Source of the DNA: Actinomucor elegans
Taxonomy: Eukaryota; Mucoromycota; Mucoromycetes; Mucorales; Mucoraceae
Direction of reading: 5' to 3'
NCBI GenBank assembly: GCA_026027325.1
Contig: JAMSLZ010000002.1
Coordinates: 930,001 to 994,000 of the forward strand
Length of the DNA: 64,000 nt
Part shown: positions 34,783 through 44,707 of the stretch, piece by piece
Layout of the letters: every line of letters starts with the position of its first letter
Position numbering within the stretch: the stretch's first letter is position 1
The notes under the pieces: model-generated
The model's input: only the letters and a program-made list of their open reading frames with translations
Told to the model about the DNA's origin: nothing
Databases searched by the model: none
Made by a program: the position numbers and the translations under genes

Positions 34783-36795
34783 CTATAAGCTTGTTTTTAA
34801 GAAATCAATTCCATAACAAGTACTGCCAAAAAGCAAAGACTTGAAATACAGTAATCCTAAACTATAACATCTAAGATCTATTAAATAACAACAGCGTCCA
34901 TTATCCGAATGGTAAAGAGACTCAGCTTGGGAACCAGTCAATAATACTGGAGAATAAATATTGGCTATAGCATAGTACTTTTCCTTCTTGTCATGTACCT
35001 TTACTTTTACATACATGCTATTGACACTAGTAGACAAAGACAGGCGCAGATTATCAATCGATGAATGTAGCATATCCACAACCAAAGATGACCCTTGTGA
35101 CAACTGCTGATGATCACCAGAAAAAAAAAAGCAGTTTTCAAGATGTAAGGACCCCAGTGATGGTAATAAAGGAGAAATTTCGTTAAAGAAACTATGATAC
35201 ACATTACAGTTTTTCAGATGTAGAGTATCCAGATGTTTTTTTACAGGTAGAGTAGAGCTACAATGTATGAGAGAGGCATAAACTACGAGTAAGTGTTCCA
35301 GTTGAGAGCAGTTTGCCCAAGCATGATCTATACTACAACTTCTTGGGACAATCGTGAAGGCTTCGTATTTGGGGCCATAATTGAGTTGTAAAGCAGTTAT
35401 TTCATTTCCCAAACTTTCTATTAATGGTACATTCATCAAGGTCGATTCAGCATGATGTACTTGAGTAGGAAACTGGGTATGAATAGCATAATCGCATTTT
35501 GTTTGGTTCATGAAATCAGAAGGCTGTTCTACATTAATAATGGAACCACAATGGCTGCGTTCTGTTTCAATGCCGAACAAATGCGAGATTTCATTATTAA
35601 TGGAATAACAATGGTTGCGTTTTGTTTCAATGCTGAGCAAATGCAAGTCTTCATTATTAAGGGAATCACAATAGCTGATAATAAGCAGAGTTTTTCTTTT
35701 GCCGTATTTAATTCTATCCTTGAATGTGATGGGCAATAGTTCGTGTACATTCTTCATTCTAAGTTGAAAGATACTGACGAATTGAATTTTCGAGATATAC
35801 TCCAGGAACTTGCGACAGACTTCATATGAGAGAGATGTAGAGTCTACTTTGTCTAGAGGTCGAAAACAACGTAATTTCAGTGTAGACAGTGAAGGAAACT
35901 TATGCATAATATACGTCAATGAATCATCGCGAAATAATGGTAGAATGACATGAAGTTCTTCAACAGCGTGCTGTTGTTTAATGGTGGATATATCGTTAAA
36001 CATTCTACGCTCTCTAAGCGTGCGATATTTTACTGGATCTAAATGTGGCAGAAAACTGATTATCCTTAATTTCTTGAGTAAAACACAGCTGTCGATATGC
36101 TCGTTAAAATCAAAGATATACACATAACCCTTCTCTTTGATTAGAGTGAGATTTTGTACTTTAGGGAATTCAAAAATCTTCTCTGCTACTGAGTAAAATG
36201 GTTGCTTATCTTTTTCAGACCGAGCTGTGTTCTGGTGTGGCACATCGCTAATTTGTAGCTCCGTCAGTTTATCTCGTATTTCCCATACAGCTTGCTCATA
36301 ATGAACAAATTCCTTGAACATAGCTGAAGATTGGATTAAATGCACATGTTTCCACTTTCCTTCTTGTAAGGCCTTGATCAATAATAGCCAAATTTCTTCA
36401 CCAAACTTAAGGGTTTTTAGTATCTGCCTGACATTGGGACAGTATTCCGTCAACGTAGTAAAATAATCCAGAAGTTTGGGATAGCTTCGATTCGACCTAA
36501 TAAGTGAACGAGAATGCAGGGAATGGTGTTCAGTCTCAAGCCTACATGCACTAAAGGCTCTAGAGACGTCGAGTCGCTCCACTAGCAAGCCTAAGGCTGG
36601 ATTTGCTGTTATGTTTTCGATGAAAGCATTCAATTGATATTCGGTTGTGAGTCTGATATAGAAATAGAGCCGTCGTTGAACAAGTGGTGCCCAGCCTTTG
36701 CAAGTGAGTTGAAATTGTATAATATCTTTGTAGAATGTGAGCTCTTTTGCAATTTTGACTATGATTTCAGCAGGAAGTTTGTCCCAAGAACTCAT
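34783..36795 (-). CDS. F-box protein, family member 4
   Basis: Intronless, 670 residues, starting MSSWDKLPAEIIVKIAKE with an F-box in residues 1-45. It is a recent duplicate of member 3 at its C-terminal half and flanks, but differs at residues about 60-200. It is longer because a 60-bp unit at about 35532-35651 is tandemly repeated, adding a second IETERSHCGSIIN-type segment of 20 residues. The C-terminus (IDFLKTSL) is changed relative to member 3 by one fewer base in a T run (+ strand 34790-34798). The reading frame is otherwise intact, so it is probably expressed as an SCF adaptor. Its target is unknown. Confidence 0.87.
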   Translation of the reverse strand: MSSWDKLPAEIIVKIAKELTFYKDIIQFQLTCKGWAPLVQRRLYFYIRLTTEYQLNAFIENITANPALGLLVERLDVSRAFSACRLETEHHSLHSRSLIRSNRSYPKLLDYFTTLTEYCPNVRQILKTLKFGEEIWLLLIKALQEGKWKHVHLIQSSAMFKEFVHYEQAVWEIRDKLTELQISDVPHQNTARSEKDKQPFYSVAEKIFEFPKVQNLTLIKEKGYVYIFDFNEHIDSCVLLKKLRIISFLPHLDPVKYRTLRERRMFNDISTIKQQHAVEELHVILPLFRDDSLTYIMHKFPSLSTLKLRCFRPLDKVDSTSLSYEVCRKFLEYISKIQFVSIFQLRMKNVHELLPITFKDRIKYGKRKTLLIISYCDSLNNEDLHLLSIETKRNHCYSINNEISHLFGIETERSHCGSIINVEQPSDFMNQTKCDYAIHTQFPTQVHHAESTLMNVPLIESLGNEITALQLNYGPKYEAFTIVPRSCSIDHAWANCSQLEHLLVVYASLIHCSSTLPVKKHLDTLHLKNCNVYHSFFNEISPLLPSLGSLHLENCFFFSGDHQQLSQGSSLVVDMLHSSIDNLRLSLSTSVNSMYVKVKVHDKKEKYYAIANIYSPVLLTGSQAESLYHSDNGRCCYLIDLRCYSLGLLYFKSLLFGSTCYGIDFLKTSL
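35532..35651 (-). repeat. 60-bp tandem duplication inside F-box member 4
   Basis: Two adjacent 60-base units, each reading ATTA-TAATGGAA-CACAATGG-TGCGTT-TGTTTCAATGC on the + strand, differ at several bases. Member 3 has one unit at the matching place. The frame is kept. Confidence 0.8.
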
Positions 36796-37190
36796 TTGGA
36801 GATAGGCAAAATAATTGAAAAAGGGGTTAATAATTTGAAACAGGACTCACAACCTTGTTTATACAAAAGGTTTGGATACATATAAAAAGTATGATCCGAA
36901 CGCGGCGCAGCAATGAAAATGTGGTGCGACAAAGTTACTCAGAACAAGGCATTGCTATAAACTCTAATGGTTTCTTGAAACTAAGATTCGACAGGCTAAT
37001 GAGCTATTAATATATATATACAAAATTCTCACTCATAGAGCTATTGCTCCTGTATTCACGTATAGTAATATATATTGGATTTGTTCTGTACTCATCAAAA
37101 AGAAACAGTACATAGTAATAATATGGTATCAAAACATTGTTAGATATGGCGATTCGGAGATCCTCTTAATTTTCATTGGATGGCAGTATT
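36796..37190 (-). repeat. Upstream block shared by F-box paralogues (copy 3)
   Basis: Nearly identical to 28693-29060 for about 340 bp and clearly related to 25698-26100. It is the presumed promoter of member 4. Homology fades near 37190, before the gag-like ORF. Confidence 0.85.
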
Positions 37191-37457
37191 TCGCCCTGGC
37201 TTTCCCCCTGAAACTCATTCATAATCTGGACAAAACATATAGTCCGATAACTTTAACACTTTAGATACAGTACACCATTATTCTCATATTTTTGTTATTA
37301 CACAGATACATGTATATATACTCAAGTTCCATCTCCTCGTGATGTGGTCTCCAAAAGTCTAATAAAAACCTTATTTTATGAAAAAAAAATTTAATTCAAC
37401 AGCCAATCATAAGCTTTTGTTAGCACGCATAAAGTAGTATAGGTTACCTTTCAAGTC

Positions 37458-38777
37458 ATGCTTTCTTCCGTATACAAAACAAAACCTAAATCGTATGCGC
37501 AGGTAGCCAAATCGGCTACCCCAGCAGCGAAAATATCATTGTTACACACTGATATTACCTCCAGTCAAACGTCTAATGAGCAGTATAATCGTAGCCTTCA
37601 GACCAGACTATATCGAACTGCAAGAAATAATGGCGCCTATCTTTTTGATATCACTGAATGTAAAGGGAAATACACGGATCAACAATGTATGATTGCTCTG
37701 AAGGAACAACATCCGAACGTCCATGCTTGCCTTCCTTTGAGCGATGGCCCAAATCGCTACCTTGAAGTGTACATTAAACCGGAGAACGACACCAACAATA
37801 TCAAGGACAGTGGCTGTATCTTTGAAGACATCCAACTTAGAATTCTTCCTTGCAAAGCAGTTGATGATCAAACCAAGATCATTAAGCTGAAGTTAACTCG
37901 TCTCCCCATGTTTACCCGGGACGAAGTAATAAATGGCCTTAAACAAAGTCTCGCAATGTTTGGTGATATCTTAGATGCCGGCATTTTCACTGAGAAAGCT
38001 ACTGGGTTCTTTATGGGTTCAGGTTACGCAGTAATCAATACACATCAGGACCTTGATACTCCGAATGAGAAGAAGTTCGCCCTTTTGAGCCATCAACTTA
38101 GTTGGTGTGAATCCGCCACTGAAGTGTTCCACGCGACATGGAATAACATGCCTACGTGGTGTAGGTACTGTCACAAAGATGGGCATAGCAAATACGACTG
38201 CCCGCTATCCAAAGCCCGCATTCTGTGCTACGCATGCCATGAGCAAGGTCACTGTTCATACAAATGTCCCTGACGAAATGTTTCTAATCCATCAAACAAG
38301 AAACAAGATAGGAAGTCCTACCAAAACAAAGAGGATACGTTGATAACAGCCGTAGAATCAACAAAACGGATGATCAACTCTAATCCACAAGAGGAAGAGG
38401 AAAAGGACATCGAGGCTATGTCCACAAGCGATGATAATGCCTCTAACGTTGATGAAGATGAAGAGATTTTCCAAGGCAACGTTCAGATGTTTCAACAGGA
38501 ACTTGATGCAGCGTCCCCAAAACAGGTAGAAACTGTCATTAACGCCACTTTTGAAGCTCAGGAAATTGTTCCTATTAGAGAAAAAACCAACGCTGAAAGA
38601 GTAATCGGTTGGTCCATGAGAACGAAGACAGAACGATCCGAAGCAGTAATCGCTTGGCTTCAAAAGAACAAGTTTGCACACCTCCATCAGTCAAATAGTA
38701 TTGCCGATCACCGACCATCTCAATTACCTTTTGGGAAATATATCACCCAACAGGCCAAAGATCAACTTAACATCTAA
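37458..38777 (+). pseudogene. LINE ORF1-like gag protein with two zinc knuckles, one in-frame TGA
   Basis: A single frame of 440 codons from ATG 37458 to TAA 38775-38777, broken only by TGA at 38271-38273, directly after the second zinc knuckle. The N-terminal SYAQVAKSA and the two CCHC knuckles (CRYCHKDGHSKYDCP, CYACHEQGHCSYKCP) are typical of gag-like first ORFs of fungal LINEs. The region after the TGA is acidic, with a C-terminal helix-rich segment. The codon after CCC could have been CGA (Arg) changed by one C-to-T step. No ORF2 follows; an F-box gene lies 436 bp downstream on the other strand. It could be a truncated LINE, a half-LINE or a decayed co-opted gene. Confidence 0.75.
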
Positions 38778-39212
38778 TTAGATTATATAACTCTCAAAAA
38801 TTCTTCGTCAGGATTATATATAAATTCAGCCATTACTCATGTGCTTAGTATTATAAAGTACTAAAATACAGTTGCATACTATCCAGTGTGATGAAACTAC
38901 AATAATAATTGTCAAATTAAGCCTTAGAACATATCTTTTATTTTATTTTATTTTTATTAGGCATAGGAATGATTTGGCCGGCATAAATATCAAACATTGT
39001 CAGGTAGTGGAGAAACAAGCCTAAGAGAATGATGAAGATTTTTTTTTTACCAAACCCTACTGGAAATTCGGTAAATAAGGTATCTTTATAACTTTGGATA
39101 AGCAATGGTTGTTATGCCTTGTTTAAATAAATATGATATATATTTATTACAGCTATACAAGTTCACTTTTAAGCAACTAATTAGATATGAAGAGACATAC
39201 ATGCCGAGCCAG
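38778..39212. other. Spacer between gag-like ORF and F-box member 5
   Basis: AT-rich with no endonuclease or reverse-transcriptase remnant that I can recognise. The part nearest 39060-39200 resembles F-box 3' flanks (TTTGGATAAGCAATG, GCCTTGTTTAAA). Confidence 0.45.
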
Positions 39213-41051
39213 TTATATGCAGTTTTTTAAATTTGAACATTCAATATCAATTATGAAACAATGCTCGTCATTCAAGTCGTCATTCAAGCGGTAAGAGGTC
39301 TCGATTTTAGGAACAGTCGACAATGTTGGATATTGACGGTTAGCAATAACAAAATATTTTTCCTTTTCACCACGTAATTTTAAATTGACGCTAAATCGAT
39401 CGTAATTAGCAGAGAAAGATAGACGTAAACAATCGATCGACGTGTGTGGCATATTCACAGTCAAATATGACTGTTTCGGTAATTGTTGGCCATCTTCAGA
39501 GATAAATTTGCAATTATCAAGATGCAGTATTCCCAATAATGGTAGAAGCGGAGAAAGTCCGCTAAAGAATCCAGGATAAACGTCACATCTGCGCAGAGAT
39601 AGGGTGTTCAAGCATTTTTTTACAGGCAGAGTAGAGCTGCAATGTAACAGAAAGGCACCAATGAGATCCAAGTCTTCTAATCGAGAGCAGTTTGCCAAAA
39701 TATGATCCAGGAAATAACCTCTTGCTATGTTCATAAACACTTCTGTTTTAGCCTTGCAGTCAAGTTGTAAGGTAGTCATCTCATTGCCCAGGCTTTCTAT
39801 TAGTGTTACATGGGGTAAATTGGATCCAGTATAATGTTCTGGAGCGAAAAAATCGATACGAATACTATAATTGCATTTTGTTTGGTCCCTGAAACTACAA
39901 AGCCGGTTTGCTTCAATATTGGAATTGCCATAGCTGCGATCTATTTTAATTCTGAGAATGGATGAATCTTTCTTACGAGGGGAATTAATATAATTGATAA
40001 TAAACACGGTCTTCCTTTTGTTGAGTTTAATTCTATTGTTGAATGTGATGGGTAGTAGTTCACATACGTCCTTTATTTCAAGTCTATCGATGTTGACAGA
40101 TTGTATTTTCGAGATATACTCCAAGAACTCGTGGCAGACCTCGTATGATAATGATGTTGACCGTTCTGTGTTTATAAATTGAACAGTATACAAGTTCAGT
40201 GCAGACAATGAAGGGAATTTTTGCATAATATATGTCAACGAATCATCGCGAAATAATGGTAAAGTGATACAAAGCTGTTTAACGGCGTGTTGTTGTTTAA
40301 TAGTTGATACGCCGCTTAGCATCCTACGTTCCGCAAATTGACGATTTTTTACTGGATCTTGATATGGAGGAAGAAAGCACTGTATTTTCAATTTCTTCAA
40401 TGAGACACAGTTGTCGATATGTTCGTTAAAGTCAAAGATGTGCATATAGCCCGGTCTTTTGATTAGAGTGAGATCTTGCACTTTAGGAAATGCAAGAATC
40501 TTCTCTGCTACCGAATGAGACGATTCTTTACCTTCTCCAGGCCATGCTTCAATTTGGTGTAGTTCATCACTTATTCGTAGTTCTGTCAATTTATCTCGTA
40601 TTTCCCAAACAGCTTGTCCATAGTCAACTAGTGTTTGCGATGTAATTGGAGGTTCGATTAGGTGCAGTTGTCTCCATTTTCCTTCCTGCAAAGCCCTGAT
40701 CAATAATTGCCAAAATCGCTTATGAATTCTACAAGTTGCTAATATTTGTCTGATATTGGGACAGTATTCAGTCCACTTGGAAAAATCATTCATATGCTTG
40801 AAGACATAATGTATACCAGAAATGTGAAGTCGCTCCACAAACAAGCCTAAAGATGGATTTGATGTCATGTTCTTGGTGAAAACTCGCAGTTGGAATTCGG
40901 TTGTGAGCTTGATATCCGCATAGAGCCGTTGTTGAGCAAGTGGTGCCCAGCTTTTGCAAGTAAGCTGAAACTGTATAATATCTTTGCGAGAATCAATCTT
41001 TTTTGCAATTTTGATTATGATTTCAGCCGGCAGTTTGTCCCAAGAGCTCAT
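39213..41051 (-). CDS. F-box protein, family member 5
   Basis: Intronless, 612 residues from the ATG at 41051 (MSSWDKLPAEIIIKIAKKIDS). The frame continues 17 codons upstream but only to a GTG, and all paralogues start at this Met. An F-box occupies residues 1-45. A deletion relative to members 2-4 shortens the variable region after residue 80. The C-terminal leucine-rich blocks (IESLGNEMTTLQLDC, DHILANCSRLEDLDL, LSPLLPLLGILHLDNC) are kept. The last residues differ from the other copies and end early. The 5' flank is related to the shared block but more diverged, so this is an older duplicate. Role inferred from the F-box alone. Confidence 0.86.
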   Translation of the reverse strand: MSSWDKLPAEIIIKIAKKIDSRKDIIQFQLTCKSWAPLAQQRLYADIKLTTEFQLRVFTKNMTSNPSLGLFVERLHISGIHYVFKHMNDFSKWTEYCPNIRQILATCRIHKRFWQLLIRALQEGKWRQLHLIEPPITSQTLVDYGQAVWEIRDKLTELRISDELHQIEAWPGEGKESSHSVAEKILAFPKVQDLTLIKRPGYMHIFDFNEHIDNCVSLKKLKIQCFLPPYQDPVKNRQFAERRMLSGVSTIKQQHAVKQLCITLPLFRDDSLTYIMQKFPSLSALNLYTVQFINTERSTSLSYEVCHEFLEYISKIQSVNIDRLEIKDVCELLPITFNNRIKLNKRKTVFIINYINSPRKKDSSILRIKIDRSYGNSNIEANRLCSFRDQTKCNYSIRIDFFAPEHYTGSNLPHVTLIESLGNEMTTLQLDCKAKTEVFMNIARGYFLDHILANCSRLEDLDLIGAFLLHCSSTLPVKKCLNTLSLRRCDVYPGFFSGLSPLLPLLGILHLDNCKFISEDGQQLPKQSYLTVNMPHTSIDCLRLSFSANYDRFSVNLKLRGEKEKYFVIANRQYPTLSTVPKIETSYRLNDDLNDEHCFIIDIECSNLKNCI

Positions 41052-41450
41052 TTGAAGGTAGTTCAGATAATTGAAAAGATAATAATTAAAAACGGGGACC
41101 ACAACCGTGTTTATTCAAAGTTTTGGTTGCATATAAAAGTGTGGGACGGGCATGGAGCTGCATGGAAGGTATGATATGGTAAAATTGCTTAGAACAAGAC
41201 ATTATTATAAACTTTAACCGCTTCTTGAAACTAAAAGTTCGAGAGGATAGTGCGTCTTTTAGCGCATATTGGTGCTATACAAATGACTGTCTTTATTGTA
41301 TTCACGTATTAGGAACAGCATAATACTTGTTCTATACTTACTATAAATACCTAATACGGGGTAGCATTATTTCAATGTTTAATACTATGGGTATACCAGT
41401 GAAATTTTCTTAGTTTTATAGGATGTCGGAATATCATGAGCAGGTCTCGT
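41052..41450 (-). repeat. Diverged upstream block of F-box member 5
   Basis: Shows the same landmarks as the other upstream blocks in the same order (AAAAGATAATAATT, CACAACCGTGTTTATTCAAA, CTTAGAACAAGACATT, TTCTTGAAACTAAAAGTTCGA) but with many changes. It supports a common ancestral duplication unit. Confidence 0.65.
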
Positions 41451-41779
41451 TCCCACCCCTTCACGAGGGTTCTACTGGGAATCTTTGTTTTGAAATTTGA
41501 TTCAGCTTGTAATAACAAACATTTCTCAATATGCATAAATTTTTTAATAAAGCTTCCATTGCTGGAATCCGAACAACAGTGTTATCTTTGATGGTAGTCC
41601 CAACAGTTATAGTTACTCACTTTAAGATAATTTTATCCTACGGCAAGACTACTTTTCTTACCCAGGTGTGTTCTTCAATTCAAGTAATGTTTTGATAAAC
41701 AAAAGCTAATATATAGCAATATTACTAGAGCCTTAAATAGCTTGTAATTAACGTAGTCCATTGAAGTCAATGCTTTTGA

Positions 41780-42245
41780 CTTTATCAACTGTTATATGCC
41801 CTATTTTACACAAATAGAATCCGTTCTTAACTGGAATGTGGTTTGGCGATCATCAACATCTCTGCTATCCAACTCAACACTTTTGATGATACTCAAAACC
41901 AATGTTTACGAAAGACCTACGGTGGTCATCCCCCTAATTCTACTTAAGTAATGTTCCATTTAGCCGAACTACCCACAATGAAAGATCGCCTATATATTTC
42001 ACAAGCTCAATTTCTATTGCGATATTTGCGCTTTCCTAATGACGCACTTTTTTATTGGCTAATAAAACACAACCGCAACCACTAATGGCATAAACTACCC
42101 AGTGCGTCTTTCTGGAAAAAGCTCCCTGAATCAATTGATCAAATTTATACTAGAACCTGTAAACAACTCAAACGGCAGCAACAGCAAGCAACAAACTTTG
42201 TTTTTGCCCTTGCTTTTAAAGGGGTTTTAGATTCCACTTTCTTTC
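41780..42245 (+). mobile_element. LINE reverse-transcriptase C-terminal remnant
   Basis: One frame near 41975-42075 reads MKDRLYISQAQFLLRYLRF followed by PNDALFYWL, the motif found downstream of the catalytic domain in LINE reverse transcriptases (R-C-Y-x-x-Q-A-x-F-L-x-R-x-L). A continuing segment to about 42240 ends in FKGVLDSTFF. Frames are broken. It sits between F-box member 5 and the F-box relic. Confidence 0.55.
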
Positions 42246-43129
42246 TGATCTAGCTTGAACGGTATAGGTGCACCTAATTAGCCCCCCCCCCCGCACTCAT
42301 CATGACATTTTTTTTATATAATAGTTTTTTTTATTAATCTAATAAAATCTTGACAGACATTCTTTGTACATTAAATGATGCAAAGATTATTGTTTGTTTC
42401 CTTCAACGCCAAAAACTATCGTCAATAAATATTTTGTCAGATTTTGAATAGCTTAATCATAACTGGGGTAATCTGTATGAAAAAATATCACAAAGTATTA
42501 TTGTACACTATCAAATATACTGAGTGTATGTTGTGCGTATATAATAATATCTCCAACATGCCACATCCGCTTTCCACAAAAAAAAATGATATTGTTTCAA
42601 CCCTTGGAATTTTTACATTTTGTTTTTATTCTTAACACCTCTATATGTATTGACTAATTTTGATTTATTGCTGCTCAGAACAAAGCACTGCACTTACTAA
42701 AATCATCGTTTGCTTGAGGCACCATTAATATTATATTTTAGTGATTGGTTGTAATATGATTTGAATATAATGGTCAATAGATCTCTCGACGAATATGAAG
42801 CCAATATTGCATCTGTCACGTACCACATACTTATAATTAATGATTGCATCTATTAAATCCTTCATTATACTAAAGCACAACTAGTTTATGATACATTGTG
42901 GATGATTGGTATAAATTTCTATATTTCATACAAACAGAACCTCTATATTTTCTTGGTCATCTTCAATACGATATTTCATGTAATAGTTGCATATTTTATA
43001 TTCAAAAATCGATTATTCTTACTACTCCCTTTGCGGCCATTCATTAAACAGGAAATTTTGTGAATAAACCTTTTTTTTTTCAATTAAATTTAGATAAACA
43101 AGGTTTGTCGCACCTTGCTTAAACATGGC
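42246..43129. other. Gene-free interval
   Basis: AT-rich, with a C run (12 C) near 42282-42293. No gene recognised. The last 60 bases resemble F-box 3' flanks. Confidence 0.45.
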
Positions 43130-44101
43130 ATTTGTTTAATACAAGCTTGTTTTTTTAAACAACCAATTACATAGTATGTTCCGAAAGAAAACATAGCGCA
43201 AACAGGGGAGGGCTTGAAACATACTAGTTTTAAACTAAAACATTCAAGGTCCATAACAAAACAACGTTCATTATTCAAACTATAAAAATTCCTAGGTTGG
43301 AGATCAATCAATAATATTGGAGAATGTCCAAGGTTGTTTATAGTATAATACTTTTCCTTTTCGCCTGGTACTTTTCTTTACATAAAAGCTATTGGGTTTA
43401 TCGGGAAAAATATAACCAGGAAATCAATCGATGCATGTGGCATACTCACAACCAAAGGTGACTGCTCCGATAATTGTTGGCCACCCTTAGAGATAACTTT
43501 TCAGTTACTAAAATGCAAGGTTCTGAGTGAAGGTAATATAGGAGAAAGTTCGTTAAAGAAGTCAGAATAAACGTCGCATATACACAAAGATAGAGTTTCC
43601 AAGCTTTTTTTTTACAGGCGAAGTGAGCTAGAATGAATCAAATGGGCACCAGCTAGGACTAACTGTTCGAGCTGAGAGTAGTTTGTCAAAATATGATCTA
43701 GAATACAACTCCTTGTTATATAGGTGAAAACTTCATCGAAGGAGATCATTAATTACTAAAGTTTTTTTTTATCAAATCCATTAGTTTGTAATATTTGTTT
43801 GGCTTTGGTACAGTATTCAACCAAGACAATGAAATAATCCAGACCTAGAGTTATTGGAAATATAATACCCTCCAGTGTTGAGCCATTTTACCAACAATCC
43901 TAGTGAATTTGCTGCTATAATCTCAGTAAAATCCTGAAGTTGTAATATGTTCGTGAGTTGGATATCCGTGTAAAGCTGCTGCTGATCAAGTAAAGCTCAG
44001 ATTTTGCAAGTACATTAAAGTTGTGTAATATATTTGCTAGATTTGATGTCTTTTGCAATCTTGTGTACGATTTTAACGGGCAATTTGCCCCAAGAGCTCA
44101 T
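43130..44101 (-). pseudogene. F-box relic with large internal deletion
   Basis: The family start (MSSWGKLPVKIVHKIAKDI) lies at 44101 and the C-terminal block (RCFVMDLECFSLKL...YYVIGCLKK) at about 43130-43270. Between them only about 1 kb remains of the 1.95 kb expected, with stops and frameshifts; a junction near 43745 joins N-terminal to C-terminal parts. The 5' flank keeps landmarks of the shared upstream block. It is the outermost, most decayed member of the minus-strand array. Confidence 0.85.
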
Positions 44102-44707
44102 TTGAAGGTAGTGAACAGATATGAAAAGGGGCTCGTAATTTGAAATAAGGGCCCACAGTTTTGTTTGTCCAAAAGATTTGAATACATAGATAAAAGAGCG
44201 TGGGTTGGCTATGTGATAAAGTAACTCAAAACAAGGCGATATCATTATTATGAACTTAACTGTGTGAAACTATATTTTGAGGAGATAATGCAGTTTTAGT
44301 GTATATTGATGTCATTCATATAGTTATCTTTCTTGCTTTCATGTATCATAGATAGTACATCGTTTGCTCTATGCTCATCATAAAGGCATAGACATAATAA
44401 TATTGTTTCAATATTCATCTTTAATAGCATAGGTGTGCCGCTGAACTTCTTTTTATTGAATATCGAAATTTCATAAATAGCTCCGCCCCCAAAAGGGCTC
44501 GCTTGCTTTAAAAATCACTGTATATTGAAGTTTGCATTCGGTTTATATCCACTATATTGAATCGAAGGTAGCTAAAACTATGCTTCCACGATGTGATTTT
44601 CACTTTCTAGTTATACAAAAACGGATGTTTTGAAAGTTAAGTCTAATGCATTCATGTAATGACTTGATACAAAAGCTGTTGTTTTATTATGAATTCGATT
44701 TCAACAA
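44102..44707. other. Spacer: relic upstream block and dioxygenase 3' side
   Basis: The first 350 bases are a decayed version of the F-box upstream block (AAGGTAGTGAACAGATATGAAAA and later landmarks). The rest is the 3' flank of the dioxygenase gene. No other gene seen. Confidence 0.5.

Noticed and set aside
38271..38273. Selenocysteine or dual-coding reading of the TGA in the gag-like ORF
   Set aside because: No SECIS-like structure was apparent, and a CGA-to-TGA change in a retroelement remnant is simpler; readthrough is kept only as a testable option.
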